NCBI RefSeq assembly: GCF_003944715.1
Contig: NZ_RWIT01000001.1
Coordinates: 1-64,000, forward strand
Direction of reading: 5' to 3'
Length of the DNA: 64,000 nt
Source of the DNA: Hymenobacter rigui
GTDB taxonomy: Bacteria > Bacteroidota > Bacteroidia > Cytophagales > Hymenobacteraceae
In this document: positions 24,926 to 36,300 of the stretch, piece by piece
How the letters are laid out: each line of letters starts with the position of its first letter
Position numbering within the stretch: the stretch's first letter is position 1
The notes under the pieces: model-generated
The model's input: the letters and a program-made list of their open reading frames with translations, nothing else
The model's database searches: none
Told to the model about the DNA's origin: nothing
Position numbers and translations under genes: made by a program

Positions 24926-25882
24926 TTACTTCGGGCATTCTTCGCGGGTGAGGGTTTCGTTGATGTTGATAGCCGCCGCGCTGCCCTCGGCCGCCGCCAG
25001 CAAGGCTTGCTGGGTGCCGGGCGTGGTGTCGCCGGCAGCATAGAGGCCAGGTACGGATGTCTGCTGTTTTTTATCCACCCACACCGCGCCTTTGCTGTTG
25101 CGGCGGCAGCCCAGCTGCTCAGCCAGGGTGGTGCGTTGGTGCTGGTGAGCATGAATGAATACGGCCGTGCGGGCCAGCTTCTCACCCGATTCAAACACAA
25201 TGTGCCGCAGTTCACCGGCTTTGGTGCCTTCCAGACGGATTACGGGCTCTTCCCGCACCTGAATTTTCTGCCGCCGCAGGCGTCGGCGGGCGTTGGCCGT
25301 GAGGTAGGCGGGGTCTTCCACGCAGGCCACCACATCGGGGCTCCAGCGGCTGACCAGAAGAGCCAGTCCGGTAACCAATTTGGCCCGCCCGTACACAGCC
25401 AGGGGCTGGTTGCGCACTTCCCAGCCATGACAGTACGGGCAATGCAGTACGCCACGTCCCCATAAGTCGCGCATGCCATCAATGGGGGGCAATTCGTCCT
25501 CTACGCCGGTAGCCAGCAATACCTTACGGGCGGTAAACATACGGGTATGGCCGGTTTCTGCCTCTACGGTCAACTGAAAATACCCGGTCAGTTCCCGGAT
25601 GCCGGTAACTCTGCCTGCCGCAAATTCCACGGAATCATAAGGCAGCAGCTGTTCCCGACCCAGGCGCAGCAGCTCGGCGGGCTTGGTGCCGTCGCGCGTC
25701 AGGAACCCCTGCACAGCGGGGGAGGGGGCATTGCGGGGTGGGCCGCCATCCAGCACCAATACCTGGCGCAGACACCGCCCCAGCACCAGCGCCGCGCTCA
25801 GGCCGGCCGCGCCGGCTCCTACAATAGCAACGTCAACATCAGTAAGGGGGCGGCTGGGTACGCGGTGGCGAACAGGATTCAT
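24926..25882 (-). CDS. Thioredoxin-reductase-like FAD oxidoreductase
   Basis: A 318-residue cytoplasmic flavoprotein. The FAD-binding motif is VDVAIVGAGAAGLSAALVLG (residues 16-35), and the second FAD motif is VPGLYAAGDTTPGTQQALLAA. The redox-active pair is Cys148/Cys151 in LHCPYCHGWEVR, a CPYC pair rather than the usual CATC/CAxC. The NADPH domain is odd: where GxGxxA is expected the sequence reads AVYGRAKLVTGLALLVSRW, with only one of the glycines. It may use another partner or bind the coenzyme weakly. No thioredoxin gene is adjacent. It is probably not the housekeeping TrxB. Confidence 0.85.
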   Translation of the reverse strand: MNPVRHRVPSRPLTDVDVAIVGAGAAGLSAALVLGRCLRQVLVLDGGPPRNAPSPAVQGFLTRDGTKPAELLRLGREQLLPYDSVEFAAGRVTGIRELTGYFQLTVEAETGHTRMFTARKVLLATGVEDELPPIDGMRDLWGRGVLHCPYCHGWEVRNQPLAVYGRAKLVTGLALLVSRWSPDVVACVEDPAYLTANARRRLRRQKIQVREEPVIRLEGTKAGELRHIVFESGEKLARTAVFIHAHQHQRTTLAEQLGCRRNSKGAVWVDKKQQTSVPGLYAAGDTTPGTQQALLAAAEGSAAAININETLTREECPK

Positions 25883-25964
25883 CAGGAGGGGAGGTTAGGT
25901 CAGAGGAGTCTATACCACGAAAGGCTGCAACGGGTTAGGGCATCTAGGCAACAGGCGCAAAACA

Positions 25965-25998
25965 AACGGCCCCTTCTCCCGGAGGAGAAGGGGCCGTT
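25965..25998. terminator. Hairpin between the flavoprotein and the adhesin genes
   Basis: AACGGCCCCTTCTCC and GGAGAAGGGGCCGTT form a perfect 15-bp stem. It lies 30 bases past the adhesin stop on the minus strand and is probably its terminator. The CCCCTTCTCC...GGAGAAGGGG core resembles the element inside tamL at about 54867-54905. Confidence 0.65.
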
Positions 25999-26028
25999 CA
26001 GATTCAGTTGGCGTAATGTAAAAGGTTA

Positions 26029-29000
26029 CTATTCCATCACCAGGCGTTGGTTGAAGGCCTGACCGTTACCCGTTACCTGAATGATATAGATACCAGCCGG
26101 TAGCGACGAAACGCGCAGCGGCTGCTCGGTGCCGCCGGCCTGTTGGAAGGTCCGGATGGTCCGGCCCATCAGGTCCGTTACCAATACCTGGTAGGTGCCG
26201 GGAGCGGCAGCCGTCAGGTCTAGGCGGGCATCCTGCTGGCTGGTAGCAGGGCTGGGATACACGTTGGCCACAGCTGCAGTAGCCGAGAAGCTTACCGTTT
26301 GCACGGTGCTCAGTGCTTCGGTGCCATCCGTATCTACCTGGCGCAGGCGGTAGTACGCTGTGCCACGAGTGGCCTTGGTAGCCACTTTGGCGTCGGTTAC
26401 GGCGTAAGCCGTACCTGTTGATTTGGTGCCCTGGCCTTTCACCTGCTGCACCGGCTCAAACGACTGGCCATTGAAGCTGCGCTCCACTACAAAGTGGTCG
26501 TTGTTCACCTCCTGCGCCGTAGCCCACTTCAGCACAACATACTGACCGGTTGCCTGCGCCGTGAAGCTGGTGAGCGTGACGGGTAGGGGACGGTTCTGTT
26601 GAACCACAATGTTACCAGAAAACTCTGATGTGGTGCTGTTCAATGTAGCCGTGGCCGTGAGGCGAATATCAGTGCCGGTGAGAGCAGCACGTTGTGTTGG
26701 GGAAAGGTTGGCAAATGGGATGGTAAAGTAGAAGCGGCTGGCATTGGTTTCGCTACCCTGATTCAGTCCACTTACCGTCATATTGCTGTAGGAACTGGTC
26801 TTGGCATCTGCATCCGCCACGCTATTCATCGTTCCTCCTTCCATCAAGGAAGTGATGAATGTCTTCCCTTGGCCAAAAGCTGCTGTAGTACGGTCTGCCA
26901 CAAACAGTTCGATTGTACTACCCGCGGGAGCATACCCACTCAGGATTAAATTACCGTTTGTGGTATTATTGACAGTCGCCTGAGTAATAATAGGGAAGTT
27001 AAGCAGGCCGTTCGCACCGCTGGTCGTCGTCTTACCAGAAGCATTGGGCGACGCTCCGTCGCCGTTAGCGTTGGCGGCAGGTGCTGAAAGGTCAATGCCC
27101 AGGTCTCCGTTCGTGGAGAAGCTATTTTGGGTAAACAAGTTGGTGCTGGACCCACTTGCAGCTACAATACCATCGCCAGTATTGTTGTTAACAGTGTTGC
27201 TGCTGAACGTATTACCAGAACCATTCTGAATACTAATACCAGCATCATCGGAGCTGGCACCACTACCGTTGCTGATGATTGTGTTATTGCTGACTGTGTT
27301 GCCGGTGTTGTCAGTATTCGTTAGCACCATGCCGAAGCCTCTATTACTGCTCAGCGTATTACCACTAATCGTGTTATTGGAAGCTCCAACTAAGCTAATA
27401 CCAGCGGCATCGTAGATAGTCGTCCCGTTGGTAGTGGTGACATTGCTTCGCAGCACATTGTTGCTCACTATTACATCAGTGGCACCACCTTGCAGGCGGA
27501 TACCACCAGAAGCATTATTAAGTGCTGTTATATCAGTCACAACAGTACCGGCGGCGGCAGCCCCGTCAATTGTTACGCCGGCTCCATCAGAGAAAGTCGG
27601 AGTTCCGGTGGTTGTTACCGAGCCACGTGCGCCCGTTAGATTCACCGAAGCAATGCGCGAGCTTGCACCCGTTACATACAAGCCTTTGAGCGAATTGAAG
27701 TTGATGGTTACCTCTGGTCCAGTTGTTTCACCACCAACAGTTGTGGAAGCCGCTACTTTGTTGCCGGTCAGAGCCGCCTGCAGTGTACCATCAATTGCCA
27801 TGGATTCGTCGGTGATATTGGGCAACGCGGTGGCAGGAGTAAATGTAAAACCAGTTGCTGCATTGTACCCGCTTGGTGCATTGGCAATACCCCCGCGTAG
27901 ACCGTTGTTATTAGTAGTACCATCATTCATCATGAAAATGGCATACTCATACCCATCTAAGAGAGTCACACCGGATACTGAACTCTTCTGCGACAAGTTC
28001 TCATTAGTCAGCGTGTTGCTGTTCAGAATGAATTGCCGCAGGGAACCTGCTCCGGTATCGTTGGTATTAACAACTGTGCTGAAGTTGAAGCCAAAGTCAA
28101 CACCTAGTAAAGCTGGTGAAGTTGAATTGTTACTGGCAGGAGTACGAACAGTGACAAGAGACTGAATTTCTCCTCCCAAGGCGTTAGTTGCACGAAGCTG
28201 CGTAATGCTTTGACCGTTCGTACCATTTACTGTGCCATTATTAGCTTGAACGTCAACCCGTAGTGGGTTAGCCCCACCAATCTGGTTTTGAGTAGTAGCG
28301 CCATAAATGTAGGTTTGAACGCCTGCCAGACCAGCAGCGGCAGTATAGCCGGGGCGGTTGCTGCCTACAGTTGAATTCACTACTCGTACTTGATACTGGG
28401 TGTTTGCGTTGAGCGCAGTAGTACCATTGGTAGTACTGAAAGCGTAATTGCCAGCTGCGTCCGTCGTTGTGAACGTGAGGAAAGCACCTGTGTTGCTATA
28501 CAGTTCCACTCGTACACCTTCTACACCAATACCACCACTAGCGATTTGCGTACGGCCTACGCCACCACCGTAGTTAATGTCTTCAAATACCGTCCCGGAG
28601 ATGGAAGGTGAAAAATAGATAGGCGTAGGGGTAGGAGTATCATCATTTGCGACGGTTGGCAAAGATGGACCATCCGTTGAACGGTCGGTAGCAACCAATT
28701 GGCCTGGGGCAGAGATGAAGCCAGCGGTATTTTGGGCGTAACCTGTGCTATTGGCAGTAGTGGTGCTGGAGGCGTATGCCGTATTGGTAACCCCGGCCGG
28801 AATATTACCAGCAGCGCTGTAATTTACGCGAACTGTAAAGGTAATGGTGGCAGCCTGGCCAGCCGTGAGGGATTGAGTCCCCGTGAGCAGTGCACCAGTA
28901 ACTGTACCGGCGGCTCCTCCAACTCCGGTATAGCTAGGGTTAATGGCTAAGTTGAATACCGGGTTTGAGTTAGTAGGGTCAGCAGTGATAACCGGCGCAG

Positions 29001-30105
29001 CCTGAAAAGTAAGCGAGTTAATCGACTGATTCGTTACGGACGAAAAGGTGGTGTTTGCTCGTACAGTGTTGGCAGTGCCACTCCACAGAAAATCATTAAT
29101 CTGTACGTTAGCATCCGTAGCAGTGCTGGTATTTTTTACCCGTATGGCAAATGCTACATCAAACGTAGTAGCATTTACTCGCGAGATGTTAGTAACCTCC
29201 TTCACCACATCAATCCGCTGGTCGGGGTTGATGCAACTAGCCCCGTCGCTTACGCTGGCCGGGTCAATATTGCTGATCAGTGTATATGCACCGTTGGTTA
29301 GGTTCACTTGATAAAATCCACCGGAGTTGGCAGTGCCTACAGTCCCATTAGTGTATACAAACAGGTTACCAGCAACGTCGAAAAAGGACGTGCCCACAGG
29401 GTCGGCATTGGTAGCTGTGGCCTTGATAGGATTTACAAGAGCCCGACCTGCGGTAGAAACAGCATCTACTCTCCACAGCGTACCATTCTGAAAAACCGCA
29501 TACAACAGGTTGTCAGTTGGGTTAAGAGCAAGGTCGTAAAAAGTTAGGTTGACGGTAGCTGTGTTGCCAGCATTGTACAATCGTAAAGCTGTAGCCGCTA
29601 GCTGAGCCGTACCAGTAGCTGCTAGGTTGAAACGGTAAATGTTATAGTCAGCTGTGCCGGTTGAATTCTGACTAGAAACGTAGTAGTTACCGTTCTTGTC
29701 AATGGTACCTGAAGCTACCTGAATATTCGGCATACCAGTAACAGTACCTAAGTTCCTAATACCTCCCTGGCCAATTTTATACAATTGAATGCTACTAGGA
29801 AGCGTACCAGAAGTACCAGTTGTGCTTAGCGCATACAAGTAGCCATCCTGCGGGTTGTAAGCCAAGCCATTAAGTAGCACGCCTAAGTTATTGCTCGTGC
29901 CGTTGTTTGTTACGTTGATGGCAGTTGTGGTGTATGTGGCGGCCGAGCGGTTTACACGGAACAAACTCGAAGTAGTGCCAACCTGTCGGATCTGGTAAAA
30001 GGTACCATCACATGAGAAGGCAGTTCCTTCATTCTGGGCGACCAATTGCATTGGAAGCAGTATCCATGCGAGCAGAAACGCGAGGATGCGTAAAGTTTTA
30101 GGCAT
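26029..30105 (-). CDS. T9SS-secreted beta-helix adhesin with SdrD B-like domain
   Basis: A 1358-residue secreted protein. The signal peptide is MPKTLRILAFLLAWILLPMQLVAQ. Residues about 30-290 look like a DUF6923/propeller-type domain (SLFRVNRSAATY, GLAYNPQDGYLYALST). A DUF11-like domain follows (near 300-450), then an SdrD B-like domain (near 500: GTVFEDINYGGGVGRTQ). A right-handed beta-helix spans about 800-1010, with NNTISGNTLSSN-type turns. The C-terminus has the module LPVTLTSFTAQATGQYVVLK to YYRLRQVDTDG shared with both neighbours, then a T9SS type A sorting domain (VYPSPATSQQDARLDL to end). Much of the middle is clearly richer in A+T than its surroundings. Confidence 0.9.
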   Translation of the reverse strand: MPKTLRILAFLLAWILLPMQLVAQNEGTAFSCDGTFYQIRQVGTTSSLFRVNRSAATYTTTAINVTNNGTSNNLGVLLNGLAYNPQDGYLYALSTTGTSGTLPSSIQLYKIGQGGIRNLGTVTGMPNIQVASGTIDKNGNYYVSSQNSTGTADYNIYRFNLAATGTAQLAATALRLYNAGNTATVNLTFYDLALNPTDNLLYAVFQNGTLWRVDAVSTAGRALVNPIKATATNADPVGTSFFDVAGNLFVYTNGTVGTANSGGFYQVNLTNGAYTLISNIDPASVSDGASCINPDQRIDVVKEVTNISRVNATTFDVAFAIRVKNTSTATDANVQINDFLWSGTANTVRANTTFSSVTNQSINSLTFQAAPVITADPTNSNPVFNLAINPSYTGVGGAAGTVTGALLTGTQSLTAGQAATITFTVRVNYSAAGNIPAGVTNTAYASSTTTANSTGYAQNTAGFISAPGQLVATDRSTDGPSLPTVANDDTPTPTPIYFSPSISGTVFEDINYGGGVGRTQIASGGIGVEGVRVELYSNTGAFLTFTTTDAAGNYAFSTTNGTTALNANTQYQVRVVNSTVGSNRPGYTAAAGLAGVQTYIYGATTQNQIGGANPLRVDVQANNGTVNGTNGQSITQLRATNALGGEIQSLVTVRTPASNNSTSPALLGVDFGFNFSTVVNTNDTGAGSLRQFILNSNTLTNENLSQKSSVSGVTLLDGYEYAIFMMNDGTTNNNGLRGGIANAPSGYNAATGFTFTPATALPNITDESMAIDGTLQAALTGNKVAASTTVGGETTGPEVTINFNSLKGLYVTGASSRIASVNLTGARGSVTTTGTPTFSDGAGVTIDGAAAAGTVVTDITALNNASGGIRLQGGATDVIVSNNVLRSNVTTTNGTTIYDAAGISLVGASNNTISGNTLSSNRGFGMVLTNTDNTGNTVSNNTIISNGSGASSDDAGISIQNGSGNTFSSNTVNNNTGDGIVAASGSSTNLFTQNSFSTNGDLGIDLSAPAANANGDGASPNASGKTTTSGANGLLNFPIITQATVNNTTNGNLILSGYAPAGSTIELFVADRTTAAFGQGKTFITSLMEGGTMNSVADADAKTSSYSNMTVSGLNQGSETNASRFYFTIPFANLSPTQRAALTGTDIRLTATATLNSTTSEFSGNIVVQQNRPLPVTLTSFTAQATGQYVVLKWATAQEVNNDHFVVERSFNGQSFEPVQQVKGQGTKSTGTAYAVTDAKVATKATRGTAYYRLRQVDTDGTEALSTVQTVSFSATAAVANVYPSPATSQQDARLDLTAAAPGTYQVLVTDLMGRTIRTFQQAGGTEQPLRVSSLPAGIYIIQVTGNGQAFNQRLVME

Positions 30106-30166
30106 ACAGATGAACAGAAGTGAGTGTCATTTTGAACTTTTTCCCAACAAGTGGAAAAAAGGCACC

Positions 30167-30174
30167 CAAAGGTA
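30167..30174 (-). promoter_or_regulatory. Putative -7 promoter box of the beta-helix adhesin
   Basis: TACCTTTG on the minus strand matches TAnnTTTG, 62-69 bases before the ATG at 30105, followed by an A-rich leader. Confidence 0.45.
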
Positions 30175-30266
30175 CATACTTCACGAAGTCAGTGCATGTC
30201 ATTCGTAGGGTAAAAAGATGTATTCAACAAGTTAGTAGCCATGTTTATATCAAGTAGCTGAATCAT

Positions 30267-30308
30267 ACAAAAAAGCCCGGTGCTCCTAATTTGGAACACC
30301 GGGCTTTT
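30267..30308 (-). terminator. Terminator of the 2442-residue adhesin
   Basis: On the minus strand AAAAGCCCGGTG and CACCGGGCTTTT form a 12-bp stem ending in TTTTTT. It starts about 20 bases after the stop at 30328. Confidence 0.9.
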
Positions 30309-30327
30309 ATCTTTGGCTCTACGTTGA

Positions 30328-33300
30328 CTACTCAACCTTCGTCAGTCGTCGAATGACTGATTGACCGTTGCCTTCTACTCGTACCACGTAATTGCCTTGG
30401 GGCAGGCCCTGCACGTCGAGAGAGTGGGTGGCTCCCCCTTCAGCCTGCAGGGTACGTACCAGACGGCCGGCCATGTCCGTAATCGTCACCTGGTAGGTGC
30501 CGGCCGCAATTCCCGACAGGTCCAGACGCGCATCCTGCGTGCCGGAAGCCGGGTTGGGGTATACCTCCACGCTCATGCGGGCCGTCGTCGTGAAGCTCAC
30601 CGTCTGCACGGCGCTCAGGGCCTGGGTGCCGTCGGTGTCCACCTGGCGCAGGCGGTAGTACACTACCCGGCCCTGGGCTTTGGCGGCCACCTGGGCATCC
30701 ACTTCGCTATAGCGGGTGGTGGCCGACGTAGTGCCCTGGCCTTTCACCTGCTGGAGCATCTCAAACGACTGGCCGTCGAAGCTGCGCTCCAGCACGAAGT
30801 GGTCGTTGTTGACTTCCTGAGTTGTGGTCCAGCTTAGTTTGGCATTCTGTCCCGAGGCCTGAGCGGTAAAGCTCACCAGTGTTACGGGTAGCGGACTGGC
30901 ACCAATCGGAATGGTTACGCTCTGGGTTGTAACACCGCCGTAGATGTCGGTAGTCGTGATGCTGACCGTGTACGAGCCTTGCTTGAGGAGCAGGCGGTTG
31001 GCCACGTACACCTGACCGGTCGCCGGATTCAGGGCCAGCCCTACTGCGCTGAGCGTGTTCTGGTCGGCCGGTGAAATAGTGGCATTGGTGCCCGTGGTGG
31101 GCAGGCCATTGGCCACCGAAGCATTTGCCAGCGCACCGGTAGTGGCATCGTAAATAGTGCCCGTGCTGCTGTACACAGCTCCGTTAGGATCCACTACATA
31201 CGCCAGCACATCGTTGTTCTGGTATTGGTTGCTGCCGCCTTTCGTCGGCGTTTTAGCATACACCGAGCCATTATCCGATGCTACTGGAATAGTGTATACC
31301 GCCGTGTTGCTGGATACGGCGTTATCGTTATCAGTAGCCGTGTAGTCGAAGAAGGCGTTGCCGATGAACGAGCTAACCGGCTTAAAGGACAGCTTGGAAG
31401 CATCCGCCAGCAGCACAACCTGACCTTCCATAGCCGCTACGCCGTTCACGTACAGGGTACCCTGAGTAGTGGTGTTTGGCAGGTTAGTCAGCGTGAATGA
31501 CCTAATAGTGCCGTCTGCATCCGTCGCGGCCAGCGTGGATATAGGCTGAGCAACCGTGGCACTGTTACCATCGGGAGCCGTTACGCTGTTCACTACGTTC
31601 CGGGCCACAGGGGCCTGGTTGGCGATGTTCGTCGTGAAGGGGTCCGTGTTGTTGGCCGTTACGCCGCCTTCTGCCGTGGTCGTGCTTACGTTGGCTACTA
31701 GGCGGTACGAAGCCGTAGGGAAGGTAAAGCTGATGGTGTTGGTAACCGCCTGCGCAGTACCTGAGTTCAGGGTGGTGATGGTGGGGAAGGTGACTACGCC
31801 CGAGTTGCTGTCGTAGGTACCACCACCCGATACTACCACGCCCGTTAGGCCCGTGGGCAGTTGTACCGTCTGCTGTACGTTGCTGGCTGGCGAGGTACCG
31901 TTGTTGCGGGTAATTACCGTGTAGGAAACCGTGCTGCCGGCTGCTGCCGTGCCCACGCCATCAAGTACCGTCTGTACATCGGCCAGCGTGGTGATGGCCA
32001 CACTGTTCTGGTTGATGTTGTTGGCCGGCACGTTGTCCGTGTTATCCGATGACGTGCTGGCAACTGCCAGTACCGGACCGGCACCGGGCGCATTCACGCT
32101 GAAGGTGTAGGTGAGCGATGAACCGCTGGCCAATGAAACGTTAGCCGTGTTCGACGTTACAAGAACCACACCGGAATTGGTGCTGTAGGAAGCACCGGCC
32201 GGGCCCGTGAAACCGGTCAGGTCGCCAGGCAGAGCTACGCGCGTCCGCACATCCGTGGCCGTAGCCGTACCGTTGTTGGTTACGATTACCGTGTACGTGA
32301 TGGGCGAACCCGCCGTGTACGTGCTGGCATCGGAGCTGATGGTTACGGCCAAGTCGCTGGTAGCCGTGGTCGGCTGGTTCACGACGACGTTCGACTGTAC
32401 CACGTTGTTGCCCAGGTTCAGGTCGTTCGTTGCGCCCGAGACGTTGGCCACTGCGGTTACCGTCAGGCGTTTTGCCTCCGGAGCCTGGAAGCTGATGGTG
32501 TTGGTAACAGTGCCATTAGGACCAGCGGGTACTTCGGTGCGGGTTGCGAAAGTTACCACACCGGTAGCCGCGTCGTAGGTACCGCCACCCGAAACCGTTA
32601 CACCCGACAGGCCCGTGGGGAGTTGTACTGTGGTAGTAACCGAGGCCGCTGGTGATTCACCATTGTTCGCCGTTGTAACCGAGTACACCACTGGCATACC
32701 CACTACAATGGGGCTGGCAGGAGATGCCAGGAATACCTGCACATCCGAGGAGCGCTGGCTGGTAGTGGTAACGGTAGCCGTATTGTTGGCTACGTTTGTT
32801 TCCGGCGTACCAGTAGCTACCGACGACATCACGCTGATCTGTGCTTCGGTCGGCATGCTGAAGCTGATGGTGTTCTGCACCTGCGTGCCGGCGTTTACCG
32901 TACCCAGGTCGAAAGTAACCTCGCCAGTCGCATTGTTGTAAGTGCCTCCGCCCGTAATGGTTACGTTGGCCGTGCCCAGGTAGGCCGGAATGCGCACCAC
33001 CTGAGTAGTACCGGCAGCGGCAGCTGCACCATTATTAGCAACCGTTGCATTATAGGTTACCAGCTGGTTTGCCACAGCCGTGGTCGGGCCCGATACCGTG
33101 GTCAGCAGGTCGGTGCGCGGCGTTACCGTCACCGAAACTTCTGTCTGGTTGTTGCCGGGTACCGGGTCGATGGTGGTGCCGGCAATGGCCGACGTTGCCA
33201 GTACCGTGCCGGCAGCCGGAGCCGTAACGTTGAACGTAAAGCTCGAGGAGAAACCGCTGGCCATGGTGGCCGTTACGGCAGCCGGAGTAACTTCACCGGT

Positions 33301-36300
33301 AGTTGCGTTGTACGAGTAGCCCGAGGGCAGACCCGTAACCGTCAGGCCCGGAGCCAGCAGGATGCGCAGGCTGGTATTGGTGGCCGATGAAGGACCATTG
33401 TTACCATACGTAACCGTGTAGGTGTACACATCACCCGGAGCCGGCGAGGCCGTTGACGCGGTGATGGTCGAGAACAGGTTGGCCTGGTTGGTCGTGCCGG
33501 CGGCGTTTACCGTCAGCGAGGCCGTAGCCTGGTTGTTGGTCGTGGGCGTTTCGTTGCCGGTGCCGGAAATGTTGGCAACGGCCGAAACAGTGCCGGCGGC
33601 CGGAGCTACGAAGCTGATAACGTGGTTCACATTCTGCCCGTTCGGCAGGGTGGCCAGCGTCGGGAACGTAACAAGGCCGTTGGCGGCATCATACGTGCCG
33701 TTGTCAGACACATAGACGTTGGTGAGGTTGCGGGGCAGCGTCACCGTCTGGGCCACGCCCGTTGCCAGGCCCGTACCCAGGTTCAGCGACGTAACACTGA
33801 AGGTTACCGGCTGACCCGTAACAACCGTGGCCGGGCCGCTGATGCGGGTGGTCAGGTCGTAAGTGGGCGTCACAGCCACGGAAGCCGATATCAGATTGTT
33901 CGTCAGTACCGTTTCGTTGCTGGCAGTAGTCACCTGGGCAGTACCCACGATGGGGCCACTGGCCGGAGCCGTAAACGTAATGCCGTAGGAGTTGGAGGCG
34001 CCCAGTGCAAGCGTACCGTTGCTTAGCAGCGTCACCAGACCGGTCGTGTTATTGTACGAGCCGCCGTTGGAGAAAGCAACCGTACCCAGACCAGCCGGCA
34101 GCTGAAGGGTTTGTGTTACGCCCGTAGCCGGGGTGTTACCTGCGGTGTTGACGTTGGTAGTTGTTACGGTGAAGGTAACCGACTGACCCGCCGTAACCGT
34201 GCTGGCGCTGGTGCTGATGGTAGTAGCAACATCGGCCAACGCCCGGACTGTTACCGCAATGTTGGCCTGGTTGGATACCGCCCCCGACGTACCATTGATG
34301 GTATACGGAATAACGGCGGTGCCCGTGAAGCCGTTTACCGGCGTGAAGGTTACCAAACCAGTGTTATCTACCGTGAAAGTGCCCTGACCCGCTACGGTTT
34401 TCGTAGTCTGAATACCGGCTGTGTTGGGGTCGAGGTCAACGGTAGCTGCATCCTTTGGGCCCGTGTCGTTGGTGGCCACGTTGAAGGATACGGCCGTGTT
34501 AGGTGCCGTGAAGCTCTGATCGTTTACCGCAACCGGAGAGTTAGCCACTGTCAGGTTGTAAGTGGCCGTGTTGGAGGTAGTGCCGCTGTTATCAGTAGCC
34601 AAGTACGTAAAGCTGGCCGCCGCACCGCCGTTAGTACCAAAGCCGGAAACCGGGTCGAAGCGCAGGTTGCCGGCGCTGGCGGCCGGAATTACCTGACCAG
34701 CCGTTACGGCCGTCAGAGTGGAGCCGGAAAGCAGGTACAGCACCCCCGCCGAAGCCGAGGGCAGCGTTACGATGGTATAGCTGTCAATCTGGCCATCGGG
34801 GTCAGTAGCACTCAGGGCGGCAATTGCCGTGGGGCCGTTGTTATCCGGAATGGCTGGCGTGTTGGTGATGTTGCTGGCAACCGGCGGCTGCGAAGCGCTG
34901 GCGCACAACACGGAGTTCGGTACAATCTGACGAGATACACCGGCACCGGCGCTGGCATATTCCAGCGTCAGGACGTTCTGACCGGCATTTTCCCCATAAA
35001 TGACCAGCAGGTTGTGCACACCTGCCGACAAAGTGAGGGTAACCGTGCGTTCCTGTGCCACGTGCAGTCCACCGTTGTTGATGGTCGCATTGGCCGTAGT
35101 AGGAGCCAGGGCTGCCCCATCCAGCCACAGGTAGGCGGCATCATCGGAGTTCAGATAGAACGTGTAGGAGCCGGCAGTAGCAATATTAAGGCTGCCGCGG
35201 TAGCGGGCCGTAAACGCTTCCGGGTTGCTGGCCGAGCCGCCCGCCGTGGGCGTCAGGTTGCCCCAGCTGGAGTTAGCCGGGAAGTTCAGCGTAGCATCGT
35301 AGCGGGCCAGGCCAGCCGTTTTGCCGTCCAGAAACGCCAGATTATCATTGAAGTACCCGCTGAAATACTCAGCGTACAGTCCGCTGCTGCGGGTTGGGCC
35401 ATACTGTGCACCGGCGCAGCCATTAGTGGGCAGCGTTACCACCGTCGTTACGTTGGCATTAGCCAAGCTACCGTTGTTGTTAGTAGCAGTAAGATCAGTA
35501 GTAGAAGCTGTGCTGCTGGCTTTACCTGTAATGGTAGTATTATAGTTCGGAGCCGGGAAGACAATGCGGAAAGTAGGAGCTGCGCCGCTATTTACCGTTG
35601 TGCTGGGGAAAGTTACCAGACCGTTGTCATTATTATAGCTGCCACCGTCGGGCAGGTTCGTGGCCGTCAGGTTGAGGCCGCTCAGCAGTTGTACCGTGGG
35701 CACCACAGCAGTAGCCGTCGACGGGCCGTTGTTGGTAACCTGCGCCGTGTACGTAATGGAAGTGCCGGGCGCTACGGCCGTCTGAGAGGTGCTCAGGGTA
35801 GTAGCAATATCGGCTACCGGCGTAACGGCTGTAGTTGTGCTGGCCGTATTAACCCCTGTATCGGCACCTTGGTCAGTGCTGGTAGTGGTGGTAGTAGTAG
35901 CGGTAATGCTGGCAACCGGCAGCGGAGTAACCGTAAAGGTGTAGCTAACTGAATTGCCGGAAGCGAATGAGCCGCCTGGGTAAGTAATGGTCCAGCCGGT
36001 AGTCTGGCTGCCGGTTACAGTGCCACTGCCCGAGGTAACGGCCGACGCCGTATTAGCCGGAATAGTAACTACGCGGGTAGCCGTGTTAGCCGCGTCGGGG
36101 CCGTTGTTGGCATACGTCACCGTGTAGTTACCCGATACTTGCCCGGCCTGCAGCGTGGCCGGAGGCGTAATAGAGGTAGCCACATCAGCTTCAGCGCACC
36201 AGCCAAACGAGTTGAACCCGATAATCTGTCCGCCGGGGTCTGGCTGGGTGGTTTGCCCGTTGCGGTAAGTAATAACTACCTTATTAATAGCTACCGGAAA

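Noticed and set aside
24926..25882. Housekeeping thioredoxin reductase trxB
   Set aside because: The CPYC pair and weak NADPH motif differ from TrxB and no thioredoxin gene is adjacent.
34111..35952. 613-codon plus-strand frame opposite a DUF11 adhesin
   Set aside because: It has a biased Arg/Gly/Ser composition and mirrors the repetitive adhesin. No signal peptide or domain.
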